The notes under the pieces were generated by a model. That model searched no databases. It saw only the letters and a list, made by a program, of their open reading frames with translations, and was not told the origin of the DNA. From Chelonoidis abingdonii (Eukaryota > Chordata > Testudines > Testudinidae): a stretch of DNA of 64,000 nucleotides. This document shows positions 47,091-58,980 of this stretch, piece by piece. The position numbers were made by a program, and so were the translations under genes. Position 1 is the stretch's first letter. Each line of letters starts with the position of its first letter. Location: assembly GCF_003597395.2 (NCBI RefSeq), contig NC_133777.1:57398488-57462487 (forward strand), given 5' to 3'.

Positions 47091-48399
47091 ATGGTATATT
47101 GTTTTGAACAGCATTGAACACTCGACATATGGTCCAGAACAGTCAAACACAACAGTGGATCTTCAGATCTTTTCTCAAATACTTTTCAAAAACAAATAAA
47201 CAAACTTCCTCCCCTAAAACATACTCCAATCTACTTTTTAACGTTCCAGATATTTAGTAATTTTTGCATGGCTGACTACATTTCCTACTTTGTCACTATA
47301 TCCCAAACTGCACTGTATGTTAATCAGGACCATTGTAAGTGTAAGATAGAAAATCCTTGGACACTGAAAATACAAGGTCATTTTGCAATTGTGTTCCTTT
47401 TTGGGGGGGGAGAAGGGGTGTCTAGATGCCTGCTGACAAATAATTAAAGCTACAATAACTAATAATTTTTATTGCCACAGAGATTGATTAATTTTACTAA
47501 ATCTGAGCTTTTCAGCTGTTTCTTGCCCTTCTGTTGTGAAATACCCTCCTTGTTATGTAAAGGTTGTCTTGCCCTCCATGAAGACTGCTTTCATGCAGTT
47601 AAGCACATACTTAGGTGCCTTGATGGATTGGAGCCTTAATTGTAGGCTTATCCAGTGACTAGCACATCCTGTGACTGCAACACTGAAGTCAGTGACACTA
47701 TACACTTGCTTCCATCTTTGTAGGATGAGAGCTTTTACCTTGGGAAAATCCTCAGCTAGTATAAATAGTCATAGCTCTGTTTCTCTCTCCCCGACCCTGG
47801 CCAATCTTTTACTTGTTACCTTTGAAATGGCATTCCCTTTCTTCATTGGTGATCTTTTGAGGGGGTGTATGCCATCATTTCTTTCTAGCAGTGAGGTTTT
47901 CCACTGATGTCCACAGGATTCTGTGTGGGAGTAAGGGGATGGAATCCTTTGTAGGAAAAAAAAAATGGAGAGAGATTTTTATTGATCTGCCTATAATTCT
48001 TTGGTATGTGTTTGAGTTCATTGTTAATGTGCTGGCCCTGTGGAATCACAATGTGCAAATTTAATCCCGTTTGAGCTATGCGTTTTAGTTTCCTACTGTA
48101 CTTTGGCTCTGATCTTGTAACCTGGCATCCACACTATAGTTAATTAGGAGAACTGTGAGATGTTGGCTTGCACAGAAAAGGAAGGGATTTAAGAGATGTG
48201 CTGACCAATTTTTCTTGTGCAAAGCCATTTCCAGGTTAAAAACTTTTAATGACAGATTTACATTTACCGTATTTTTCCTCCCTGTCCATTGTTTGTGATC
48301 TAATGCTAGGTGGCAATTGTGTTTTATTTTGGAAGCCAGCAATGCAACTCTCTCTTCTTCTTTTATGACATGGACATACTAGGATTTATTGCGGGGAAT
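47091..48399. other. intron with one small repeat remnant
   Basis: A fragment at about 47585-47640 (GTTAAGCACATACTTAGGTG) belongs to the same old repeat as 5586-5684. Nothing else recognised. Confidence 0.4.
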
Positions 48400-49360
48400 T
48401 GGTTGTACACAATTCAAGATTTTAGTAAGGCTCTTGAAACAGTCTCACCTGACATTCTCACGAGCAAAGTAGAATCTGTATGGAATTACTGTAAAATGGG
48501 TACACCATTGGTAGAATAACTATACTCAGAGTATTTATCAATGGTTTGCTGAGAAAGTGGGAGGACTTATCTAGTGGGATCCAGTCCTATTCAATGCTTT
48601 CATTGATGACGTGGATAATAGAGTGGAGTATGCTTTTAAAATGTGCAGATGACACCAATGTGAGCGTGGGGGTGGAGCACTGCAAGTACTTTGGAGGACA
48701 GGATTAGAATTAAAAATTGGAGAATTGGTCTGAAATCAACAAGATGAAATGCAATAAGGAAAAGTGAAAAGTATTACATTTAGGGAGGAAAAATCAAATG
48801 TGTGAATAGTTGGTGAATAAGTGGCTCGCTGGTAGTACTACTGAGAAGGATCTGGGGGTCATAGTGGATCACAAATTGAATATGAACTAACAGTGTGATG
48901 TAGTTGCAAAAAAGGGCTAATATCCTGTTGTATTAATACGGGTGTCAGATATCAGACATGTGAGGTAATTGTCCTGATCTACTTGGCACTGGTGAGGACT
49001 CAGCTGGAATACTGTGACCAGTTTTGGGTGCCACACTTTAAAAAAGATGTAAACAAATTGGAGAGACTCTACAGGACACCAACAAAAGTGATAAGATTTA
49101 AAAAACCTGACCTATGATGAAAGGTTAAAAAAACTGAGCAGGTTTAGTCTTGAGAGAAGAAAACTTCAGCAGTGAAGTTGTGGCAGCATGGGTTCTACAA
49201 GCCCACCTTGGTACCCTGTCTATGTACGCACGGGGACCTGTTAAGAGCTGTTACATAGAAGACTGCAATCAATTGTTCACCAGAACCAGTGAAAGTAGAC
49301 AAGAAATAATCTGCTTAATCTGCAGCTAGGGATTACATATTAGGAAAAACTTTCTAACTA
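48400..49360 (+). mobile_element. CR1 LINE remnant (reverse transcriptase to 3' region), interrupted
   Basis: Translating in pieces gives DFSKALETVSPDILTSK (reverse transcriptase motif A region) and later LVLIYLALVRTQLEYC-like sequence around 48975-49020, followed by the basic C-terminal region to 49166. A 65-base foreign insert occupies 49167-49231, and CR1 3' sequence resumes with GGGGACCTGTTAAGAGCTG and ends near ATTAGGAAAAACTTTCTAAC. Many frameshifts; no intact frame. Confidence 0.75.
49167..49231. mobile_element. MITE-derived insert inside the CR1 copy
   Basis: GCAGTGAAGTTGTGGCAGCA, then TGGGTTCTACAAGCCCACCT and TTGGTACCCTG match, with few changes, the centre of the palindromic MITE at 50409-50649. 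CR1 sequence is continuous on each side. Confidence 0.6.
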
Positions 49361-49520
49361 GGGCTACATCAACACTACAAGCTAGGGGCGTGATTCCCCT
49401 GCTCGTGTACACATACTCGCACTAGGTCTCATCGAGCTAATTCAAGTATAAACAGCAGTGTGGCTGTGGTAGCTTGGGTAGCAGCAGTGGAGACACGGCT
49501 GTGCTGTGCTGTGCATATAT
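49359..49520. mobile_element. Harbinger-like MITE fragment
   Basis: Begins GGGCTACATCAACACTACAA and runs through AGCTAGGGGCGTGATTC, CATCGAGCTAATTC and GGTAGCTTGGGTAGCAGC, an internally complementary sequence typical of turtle MITEs. It cuts off the CR1 copy; the right end is not clear. Confidence 0.5.
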
Positions 49521-50405
49521 ACTCATTGGTTTTGCTGGGGGGAAGAGGAGAAAGATCAGCTTTTGAAAAACAAAGTTGTATGTAAAAGTCTGTCTCTCTC
49601 GTTGTGGATTGGTGCTTTTAAAACATACAATATAGAATTTTAAATTTGGAATATCATACCGTGGGGGTCATGTTATTCCTGATATAACTCTGCTAACTCC
49701 AATGGTATTGTGCCATGGATAAAGTTGGCACTATGTATGTTTTGCAAATTTCATTACAAAAATTCTTTTCAAGACAATGTTGATTCCAGTGCTCTGTGTT
49801 CTATTCTGTTTCGCTGGAGCTCTGACAGAGCTGACAGGAGCATGGCATTTTCCTCAGATGTTTCCTTTTTTTATGCCAGATACATAAAAGGTGTTGTTAA
49901 ACCTGTATAATGAAAATAAGTGCCAGAAACATGGACATGTACTGCACAATTGTTTTGGGAGCAGCTTGAATGTAACAACTTTCGTGATTTCTGAGCCCTT
50001 TGTTATTGGATGATTAGAAAAATCAAAGTATATCTTCAGTTTAAATTCATCCTATCTAAATGATAGCTTAAATTATGCATCAGTCTGAAATGTGTGCCAG
50101 ACTTTTCATGTTATAATCACCATCTCTGATGGTAATGTAGATCTCTTTTTACTTCCCAACAAGGCTGGGGATGTTTTCCACATTAAAATACATATTCAGC
50201 CCCACCATTCCCAAAAGTTCATATCTTTATGCTGATCTTTATGCAGTGCAGACTTTTCATTAGATTGCAGTGACTCTACTACAGGGTCTATCTCTTGGAG
50301 ATTCCTGCAGCACAGAGGATAGTCCCCTCTTCTTGCTCCATCTGTCCTGGAAGGTTTTGGTCTTACACAGTGGTGATTCCTTATTTGACCCACAATGCTA
50401 TCCTT
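49521..50405. other. intron, nothing recognised
   Basis: No exon or bounded repeat found. Confidence 0.4.
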
Positions 50406-50408
50406 TTT

Positions 50409-50649
50409 ATGTATGTATACACTGCACTCAAAGGTGTGACTGCAGCACATGTAGACATATTGGAGTTAGCTTAAATAACAATAGCAGTGAAATTGTGGCA
50501 GCATGGGCTGTACAAAGCCACTTTGGCACCCTGGCTATATACTCAAGTGGCTAGCCCATGCTGCCACGATTTCACTGCTATTGTTGTTCAAGCTAGATCA
50601 AAACTCCATGTATTGCAGTCACAACTCTGATTGCATTGTAGACGTACCC
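50409..50649. mobile_element. palindromic Harbinger-like MITE
   Basis: A 241-base near-complete inverted repeat flanked by TTT on both sides (50406-50408, 50650-50652). The ends are GTATGTATACACTGCACTC and the inverse of GGTACGTCTACAATGCAATC. The inner arms 50477-50509 and 50553-50585 pair over 33 bp with one mismatch (core GGCAGCATGGGCT). Confidence 0.7.
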
Positions 50650-50652
50650 TTT

Positions 50653-52620
50653 GTCTGAATAGCAGCAGACTTGCTCTTTTCTGGATGTGATGCTGAAGTG
50701 TGAAAATGGTGGCAGAATACATTTGACAAGATGCCTTCATTTTCACTGAAGAATTCTCACAAGTGCTAAGTTGTATTCTGTGTCTTGCAGTTTGCCTGCC
50801 TTACATTTTGTCTTTGTCAGTATGATTCATTGTGCTTCACCCCAAGGGAGAGTTTATTGGTTTCCCTATTCAGCTCTGGCACTGCTGCCCTTAAAAGGAC
50901 AGAATGAAAAAGCTAGAGGACAATATTTACATTCAGTATAATTCATAAGCAGCGTGAAAGTTCTGTTCTCAGTTACACTTTGGAAACCTGAGTAATTTCA
51001 TTGACTTCAGTGCAGTTACTCTGTACTTACACTGGTATAAATGAGAATAAAGTATGGCCCTAAGTAATTTATAGAGAAGTGGCAGCATTCAGATGTTAAC
51101 GCGTTCAGGCAAATTAGTGGTTGAATATGTCTTTACCAAACCAGATTTTCCAATGAATGAAGATCTGCAATCTCTAGTCTTGTGGTTATTCTTTGAGGTA
51201 AAACTTCTTGCAACGTTAAATACAAGCATCAGCCTTCAGATCCATATGCAGTTGTGATCACAATTTTATTCCAACGTAGCCTGCACAAGCCACAGATATA
51301 ACATTCCTTTGAACCAACAGTTTCTCTGTGAAGCTAACCATCCTAGCAATGATTGTGACCCTGACGGGGTTTCATCCTCAATTTAGTAAATATCTTTGTC
51401 ATTTGCACTACTGTTTGAATTTAACTGCTTTATTGTTACTATTTTTGAGGCTTCCAATAAGTCAAGTTCTATAATTGATTAACGTGTTAAATATATATAT
51501 AGAAAAATATGTTTAATTCTGAAAGTGGAGCCTTCAAGAGCCTGTCTTGGTGGCCGTTCCCACAGAGCAAATTATCTTCTTCCCTGGTCAAGGCCCCTGT
51601 CAGTAGTAGAATCAGTGTGATGTTGGCATTGAATGAGGTGGTGGTGGCCAGGAGTCCACAAACCCTGTGCACCATGCAGTCCAGAGCCACAGGGTCCCTT
51701 TTTCTGCAGCAGTGCAGTTAGGGAGAGATCAAGGACAAAGCCAGTAGATTAATGACTAACCAGATGCACAATCCATTTTGTAACGATGGAGTCACCAGGT
51801 AACATATATCCAGTATCCTATTAAAATTCTAACTTGAGTATAATACAATATCTAATGAAACCAATCCATTGTCTGCATGTCCAAAAACTGTTTGTATGAA
51901 CAGGCAAGTCAGACTTTCATTGAATCAGGGGGCACTGTCAATACTGTTAGTGCCATACGCTCTGGGGCTTTGAGTCACCCTATGCTGAATGGCAGCTTCT
52001 ATGACATCATTCCATCAACTAATTAGCCTGCACCCTTTAAGAACTAATTATGCTTTATGTATTCCTGGTGGAATTCTGCAGCTGTTTCATTTGGAACTAT
52101 AGCAGCTATGCAGCTTTCCGACAGGAGCCTATATAATGTATTTCAATTTATAACATTTCTGCTCAGCTTGCCTCTGGCTTCATAACAGTAAAAACTCAGG
52201 GAGACAATATGATTTGGAAAGAGAATTTTAGACAAAATACAGTACACCAGGATGTCTTTGTTGCACTGTACATGTACTAGGATTGCAGTGTTTGAAAGCC
52301 TCCAACATATTTTTGGTTAAAAAGAATTGTGCGCATTCTTTTTAAATATGGAAGAAATTATCCAAGTATAAACGATCTTACAAATATTAACAATGTCACA
52401 TTCACACTGTGGAAACAACTTTAGACAAGGACTGTTCAGTAATCTTTCAACACTGGATAAAACTGTTTTTAAAATGCTAAACAATGCTTGATATTTAGCT
52501 GATTTGTTTGGAACCAGTTGGATCTAAATTCTTTACTATTTCCCAGATGAGCAGACTTGTGGTAAGATTACCTCAGAGGAAACACCTTCAGTTTCCCTGA
52601 CCATGAACTGCCTGATTAAA
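50653..52620. other. intron with one repeat remnant
   Basis: The stretch at about 50985-51062 is a palindromic-repeat remnant (CATTGACTTCAGTGCAGTTA, ACACTGGTATAAATGAGA). Both strands around 51487-51721 are open for about 70 codons but without recognisable domains. Confidence 0.4.
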
Positions 52621-52621
52621 G

Positions 52622-52800
52622 AAGAGACAAGTTGGGTGAGGTAATATATTTTATAGGACTAACTTCTGCTGGTGAAAGAGACAAGCTTTCGAGCTGACCT
52701 GAAGAAGAGCTCTGTGTACCTCAAAAGCTTGTCTCTTTCACCAGCAGAAGTTGTTCCATTAGAAGATACTACATCAGGTACCGTGTCTCTCTCATATCCT
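52622..52800. mobile_element. Penelope-like terminal region forming a long palindrome
   Basis: A 29-bp perfect inverted repeat (52661-52689 and 52724-52752, AACTTCTGCTGGTGAAAGAG at the outside) extends imperfectly to about 85 bp per arm. The right half, followed by GACCAACATGACTACAACAC near 52803, is the turtle Penelope-like tail; the left half is an inverted copy of it. The 34-base loop holds CTGAAGA plus a short stem. Confidence 0.6.
52698..52733 (+). ncRNA. second hammerhead-like motif
   Basis: GAC, CTGAAGA (core CTGANGA intact), helix II side GAG, loop, CTC, AAAA in place of GAAA, GCTT, then GTC pairing with GAC. Same order as 18006-18045 but a different family. The substituted second box argues against activity. 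Confidence 0.35.
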
Positions 52801-52809
52801 GAGACCAAC

Positions 52810-53668
52810 ATGACTACAACACTGTAAGCAAAAATGATTAAAAAAAGAAAAAGTTTCAGAACTTATCCTCCTGTGGACTCTTTTTCTGACATCATTGCAA
52901 AGGACATAGACAGTAGAACAATCAACTAATCAGAAAATCTTTTCATCAGCAAAATACTTAATAAAGCTGGTATTGCACAAGGTATTCTAAATGCAACGCT
53001 CCCTGTTCTCTAGAGGCACTATTCCAAGATAAATCACCTGTTGACAATGAATAGATTTTTGGTAAAGTTGTGTAATGCCAGGGATCGTCTCCTAGGCCAT
53101 CCTGTTAGCAGGTGTATGAATCCTGCTGGGAGACTGACTGACTCCTGCTGACTCCTTTTAGCTGCTATTGCTAATTAACTCCAACTTGTATTTCAAGGAA
53201 GTGGAAGTGGCTGTCTGAGTAATATCTAGGACCAAGAGCAGAAAGGTCCTATGGGATGAACTGTGGGAACAGCCACACCTGAGGAGAAGTCTTGAGCTAG
53301 ATTACATTACTTGTATTACTTACCTTGTTAATTAAACTCCAGGAAAGGGATGAGTTTGACTTTATTACAAGGTATGCAGGCTTTGTATAGAGCAGGGGTA
53401 TCACCAAATGCTTACAGACAGTAATAGCAGACACCTTTTCTTCATGTTTTATGGACACATAAGGGAAAATCCCCTGAATAGGAAGAATGTGTTGCCAGAA
53501 GAGCAAGTTACAGGCTTTCAGTAGGGCTCCAGTGAAAATTTGAAGCAGCTCTCTCAGAAGCTGGAGCCCTAATCTAAACTGGCGCAGCAAAGCATGGCGC
53601 TTTGCCAATTTGGAATAGCCTAAGCCCATCTCTGAAACTTTCTCCACTTGTCTCCTGCCACATGTGCT
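52810..53668. other. intron, nothing recognised
   Basis: A 116-codon minus frame at 53297-53647 has no known domain. Confidence 0.35.
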
Positions 53669-53676
53669 TTAGGAAC

Positions 53677-53941
53677 CAGGGCCAGCTCTAGCCATTTCAC
53701 CACCCCAAGCACGGCGGCACACCACGGGGGGCACTCACCGGTCCCACGGCTCTGGTGAATCTCCCGCAGACGTGGCTGTGGAGGGTCCGCTGGTCCCGTG
53801 GCTCCGGTGGACCTCCCGCAGGCATCCCTGCAGAGAGTCCACTGGAGCCGCCTGCCACCCTCCCGGCAACCGGCAGAGCACCCCTCACGGCATGCCGCCC
53901 CAAGCACGCACTTGGCATGCTGGGGCCTGGAGCCGGCCCTG
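53677..53941. mobile_element. hAT MITE, CAGGGCCGGCTCCAG family
   Basis: 265 bases with ends CAGGGCCAGCTCTAG and the inverse of CAGGGCCGGCTCCAG, flanked by 8-bp TTAGGAAC (53669-53676) and CTAGGAAC (53942-53949), seven of eight matching. Same terminal family as 15052-15276, with a different GC-rich interior. Open frames in it are due to its composition. Confidence 0.85.
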
Positions 53942-53949
53942 CTAGGAAC

Positions 53950-56100
53950 GTGCTATCCTCACAGAATCAGCTCTTCCAGGCCAGTTTTGTCATGTGACCG
54001 TATTGTGTCATTGTGCAAACATCATCCTCACAGGATGTAGGCAGTGTTTGGATTTGCCAGACTTTCTGACTATAATCTAAACTGATCTAGAGTCACCCAA
54101 CGTGATTTGTCAAATCTACAGCAGTGATGTCCAACTCGGACACACAATAATAGTATATCGTTTCCAGTACAACTCCTCCTCATTTGTGATCAATCAGACC
54201 ACTTAATCATGTGCCTGTTTCATTTTTAGCACATGATTTTCCTACAAGCAAACCTATTATTATTATTATTATTTTCTTGGTTTTGATCAAAAGGTAACAA
54301 AACCCTGGATAGTCCTGAAGGAACTGATGTCAGTTAGGAGTGTCCACACCCAAGAGAAATGAGAATGTACTTCCTCCAAATTATGCTTCCAGAGGGTCAT
54401 CTGGCCCTAGTCAGAACATATAAGTGAACAGTACTAAAGTAATATGAAAGCCCTGGATCTTTGTACAAGGGACATTTTCTTATTGCAAGGGATATAGAAG
54501 CACTATGCCAAAAGGTGCTATTTCCCCCCACATCCTTCTTGTACTAAATACTGCATTCTCCTCTTCCCCCTACAGTGACCTTAGTCTCAGATTACCTACA
54601 GGTTTTCCTGAGTGTCCTTTTTTGTGATTAACAGGAAAGACCACCTACTAGGGCTTTCACATCCAGCAGGAAGTAGCAGGGTGAGAGAAAAACCCCAACT
54701 AGGCAGGAGATGTGGGCATTAAAGGAACAAACCATGTAGCCAGAGAGGAAGAAAAACAATGCTGCCCAGCTGCACAGAAGAGACTGCAGATACCACCTTG
54801 GTGGGTGGTGGAGAATGAGAACTAAATGAAAAACCTACCACTGCAGTGATTTACACCACTTCCACAAGATATCAAATTACAGACCTAGCCAACTGCTCCA
54901 TGGCACAGACAGAAATGGCACAGCAGGGAGCCAGGGCTATGGAATGAGCTGCCTCCTCCTTCCACCGAAACAGGTGTCAGAGGTGAGGAAGGGCCAAGGA
55001 GGGCAGGATCCCATTTGCTGCAGCAGCTGATGAAGGAGATGAGAATGTGCAGAGCATTGCTGTGCTGCTGAGAACACTCGCCACAATCCACAGCAGATCC
55101 AATAACATGGAAATAACTTGCAGGAGTCCATCTGATGCATCCAGAAAGGGATACAAGGCTGCTAGGGCCTGCTGACAGTTAAATCCCATTGCCTATGAGT
55201 TAGCTGTATGTGGAGGCCCAGTTAGGGATTTGTCTGTGCCTGAAGAAGGGAAGCCAAGCAGACCACACACATCCTGGGAGAGGGGCCTATAAACCAAACC
55301 CTAATTATGCCTTGAGTGTTTAAAAGATCAAGGCCCTGTGCTGGCTGATGTTACCACTGAGACTGAGGCTCCACACAATTCACACTCCCATAGAATGGGC
55401 AAATCATTGCTGTTTGGGGGATCCCACCTTGAAGAGCTATACCTGAAGTTGGGATCAAGCCTGAAGAGTCTCAAGGGTTTTGTAAGACCCTAAAGTAACA
55501 AAAGGGTGTGATGGACAATGGACATTCCCTATCTGAGAATAGCTTAGCTTAACCCTGACTCAGGTCAGGTGAGATGTCCCATGTGGATCCAGATGGACCA
55601 GAACCCAAGCTTCCCCAGATGGAGGGTAAAGCTTGGTGCAAACGAGACCCAGTGGTACTAACGGTCACCTTGGTACCCGCATGTCCAGAGTGCTCATCAA
55701 CACGTGCACTGCCTGTCCCGCCACCACCTTTGCGCCACTCAGTCAGGCCAATCCCATAGACACTGCAAGGGCCCTCTGGCATCTCCATGGACTCCCAACT
55801 GCTTGGAGCCCTTCATTTTGGCAGAGAAGATGATACTCCTATACCCATCCTCTTCAATCTTCTCTGGACCCCCACTCACTTGAGAGATCCCCACTCTGAC
55901 AGATGAACTACTTTGCTGTGAGGGTCTGGTACTAACACTCATGCGGCCCTCCGCACCTGCAGAACCCTTCCCCCTGGCTGTATTGGGCATCCTGGGACCT
56001 CTACTGCCTATAATACCCACCCTCCCAAGATTCCTGTCACCCCCTGCACACTGATCACCTCTTGCTAATCACTCACATATGGAATACATTTAGGGACTAT
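53950..56100. other. GC-richer intron segment, origin unclear
   Basis: Includes an ATT microsatellite at about 54256-54276. Between 55560 and 56050 both strands have 60-90 codon frames; the minus frame has short sensible runs (SAKMKGSKQLGVHGDARG) that suggest a decayed retroelement gag or similar, but no domain can be named. Confidence 0.35.
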
Positions 56101-56108
56101 CACTCGAA

Positions 56109-56409
56109 GAAGAGGAGATTACTCACCTGTAACTGGAGTTTCTTCAAGATGTGTGATCCTTATTTGTATTCCAATAACCACTCTCCATCCCCTGTGCTGC
56201 GGACTGGACTGCACAGCAGTGAGAGAAGTGTTGACCCACATGACCTATTATACCTTCAGCTGTGAGCACGAGGGGACACGGTACTCACATGCGGGTCGAC
56301 AGACACTACTGAGAAACACTTCCGGACTCAGGCACACCCATGTATGTAATACAAATAGGGACCACACATCTTGGAGAAACTCCAGTTGCGGATAAGTAAC
56401 CTCCTCTTC
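56109..56409. repeat. inverted-repeat element with 62-bp arms
   Basis: 56109-56170 and 56348-56409 are inverse complements with eight mismatches in 62; the conserved core is AACTGGAGTTTCT followed by AAGATGTGTG. The interior is GC-richer and unrelated to its surroundings. The arm sequence is a common dispersed motif in turtle DNA. On the minus strand the left arm contains CAG|GTGAGT, a consensus splice donor. Confidence 0.65.
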
Positions 56410-57018
56410 CTACCAAGTGTCTATAGTTAACATCTATGATACAGTCTAATCAATGTTCAGCTTTAGAATAAGTTCGGCATCCATATGCACACAAACACAT
56501 TGAGCCAACATACCCACTCACATGCATAAACAACCTGATAGGTAATCAAACTGTTTTTCTTACAGGCTAGGAAGTAAGAACGCGAGAGAGATTTGTATTT
56601 GTTTCTATATTTGAATACTTAGGAGACGTTCAGACATTATGGTGATATAAGTACCTACTGGATAGATAGATGAACTCTTGAATCTTCCTAAACATTTGAA
56701 ATAGGAAACTCTTAACTCTAGTCGCTACAATTTTTGCAGTGGTTTGACATAAAATAAGAGAAACAAGGAAAAGTAACATTATAAGAGAGAGCGAGAGAGA
56801 GTTTACACATGTAGACCAACTCTTGAACAGAATAGTAATAATGGAATGAGATTTCCAGAATGGCTGCATAGTAAGGATTTTTTCTGTAATTCATGTACCC
56901 TATTTAATTCTATACAAATATTGCATTTTATTAATATAAAGGTTTCATTCTCAAGGTTTGGTGTCAGTAATTCCATGCTATTTTTGATTTGGGAAAGAAA
57001 CTTTTTGTTTAGCAAAAA
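56410..57018. other. intron, nothing recognised
   Basis: Short purine-rich GAGAGA tract near 56785-56800. No exon. Confidence 0.45.
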
Positions 57019-57132
57019 TGAGATGTAATGTTGCACTCCATATGTTTTATGGAAATACGTTTATAAGTGTCAATATGATGTCACTGGAATATGTTTCATG
57101 CAAAAAGTCTTTTGTGAGATATCATTTTAAAG

Positions 57133-58980
57133 CAGGGGTCGGCAGCCTTTCAGAAGTGGTGTGCCGAATCTTCATTTATTCACTTTAATTTAAGGTTTCA
57201 CATGCTGCGAATACATTTTAACGTTTTTAGATTTCTCTCTGTAAGTCTCTATATAATATAACTAAACTACTATTGTAGGTAAAGTAAACAAGGTTTTCAA
57301 AATGTTTAAAAAGCTTCATTTAAAATTAAATTAAAATGCTGATCTTAAGCCGCCGCCTGCTCAGCCTGCTCCTGGCCTGGGGTTCCATTCACCTAGGCTG
57401 GCAGCAGGCTGAGCGGGGCCTGTGGCTGGAACCCCAGGTTGGCAGCAGGATGAGCGGGGCCGGCGACTGGGACCCCAGCTGGCAAGGGACCGGCAGCCAG
57501 AACCCCAGACCAGCGGCGGGCTGAGCGGGGCCGGCAGCCAGAACCTTGGACTGGCGGCGGGCTGAGCGGGGCCAGCACCCCAGACCAGCGGCAGGCTGAG
57601 CTGCTCAGCCCACTGCCAGTCTGGGGTTCCCTCCACTGGCTTCTGCTAGCTAGGGTTCCAGCTGTCAGCCCCACTCAGCCCGCTGCCAGCCTGGGGTCCC
57701 GGCCCTACCCACATAGAGTGAGTACCTACCTTCTCCCTGGTTCTGGCCAATTCTCTTCCTCTCTCTCTCTGCACTGAGCTGAGGGTGGAAGTGCACTGAG
57801 CACAGGGCTGGGGGTGCAGGGTCTGGTCAGGAGCTAGAGTTAGGAAGGGAGCTCAGGGTTGGGGCAGGAGGTTTGGGTGTGGAACACTTACCTGGGAAGC
57901 TCCTATTTGGTGCAAGGGGTGCAGGTGGGAATGTGGGGGGGGGTTCTGGAGCTCCCATTTGCTGCTTAGGGTGGGGGGTGGGAATGTGTGGGGAGTGCAG
58001 GAGTCAGGGCAGGGGGTGTGGGGCGCTGGGTACGTGTGGGGAGTTCAAGAGTCAGAGAAGGGGGTGAGGGGGGGCTAGATATGTGTCGGGAGTACAGGAG
58101 TCAGGGCAGGGGGGTGAGGGGGCTGGGTAAAATGTGGGGAGTGCAGGAGTCAGGGCATGGGATGTGGGGGGGCTGAGTATGTGTGGAGGGTGCAGGAGTC
58201 AGGGATGGGGTCATGAGGGGGATGCAGGGAGCTGGGGTGCAAGAGGGGTACAGAGATCAGGGCAGAGGGCTGGGGGTGTGTGAAGGGGTGCAGGAGACAG
58301 GGCATGGGGTGTGAGGGGGCTGGGTATATGTGGAGGGTGCAGGAATCAGGGATGGGGTCATGGAGGTGGATGCAGGGGTCTGGGCTGCAAGGGTGGTGCA
58401 GGGGTTAGGGCAGAGGGCTGGGGTGGGGGGTGGGCTGGGATCAGAGGGGTGCTCCCAGCCCCCTGCTCTGAGTAGCTCACGGCAAGGGGCTGGAGGGATA
58501 TGCCCCGCTCCTGCCTCCCTTCCCAAGGCCCTGCTCCTGCTTCCCTTCCCAACCTCCTTACTGGTCTGAGCAGTGAGGGCAGTGGGGCTGCTCTTCTCCC
58601 CTCCCTCACAAGGGCCATCGGCGGCAGGGAGGGAGAGGTGGCAGGGCTCGATGCAGCATGCTGGGGGAAGACGAAGAGGTGGTGGAGGGGGAAGCTTGGC
58701 TGCCGGCAGAGCCTGCCATACAGCAGCAGCCAGCAGGATCAAGCTTGATTCTGCCCCCTGCCCCTGCCCCTGCCAGAGAGAGTGGTAGGCGGGAGACAGA
58801 GAAGGGAGAGCTGGGTCGGGCAGCATTTTTAATGGCACTCTGCTGCCTGCCGGGGTCCGGTTCAGCCTGCTGCTGGGGTTCGGCAACGGGCTGAGCGGGA
58901 CCCTGGCAGGCAGCAGCATGCCATTAAAAATTGGCTCACATGCCGTCTTTGACACATGTGCCATAGGTTGCCAACCTCTG
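57133..58980. mobile_element. hAT element with minisatellite interior
   Basis: Ends CAGGGGTCGGCAGCCT and the inverse of CAGAGGTTGGCAACCT, flanked by 8-bp TTTTAAAG (57125-57132) and TTATAAAG (58981-58988), seven of eight matching. Subterminal sequence TTCAGAAGTGGTGTGCCGA and the GCACATGTGCCATAGG-like right side are typical of an abundant turtle hAT family. The interior consists of repeated GAGCGGGGCCGGC blocks (57400-57620), then a G-rich tandem array. A 235-codon minus frame at 58257-58964 is a by-product of this composition; there is no transposase. Confidence 0.85.
57986..58420. repeat. 49-bp G-rich minisatellite
   Basis: Units beginning GTGTGGGGAGTGCAGGAGTC start at 57986, 58034, 58083, 58132 and 58181, a spacing of 48-49 bases, and less regular units follow to about 58420. 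All G runs lie on the + strand. Confidence 0.8.

Noticed and set aside
53297..53647. 116-codon minus-strand frame
   Set aside because: No domain and no gene signals.
54885..55189. Overlapping minus-strand frames of about 70 codons
   Set aside because: Three frames open at once reflect composition; no family recognised.
55560..56050. Possible gag-like gene on the minus strand
   Set aside because: Short sensible runs only; no zinc knuckle or other diagnostic motif found.
58257..58964. 235-codon minus-strand frame, Pro/Leu/Ala/Ser rich
   Set aside because: Lies wholly in the GC-rich minisatellite interior of a hAT element; low-complexity translation, no domain.
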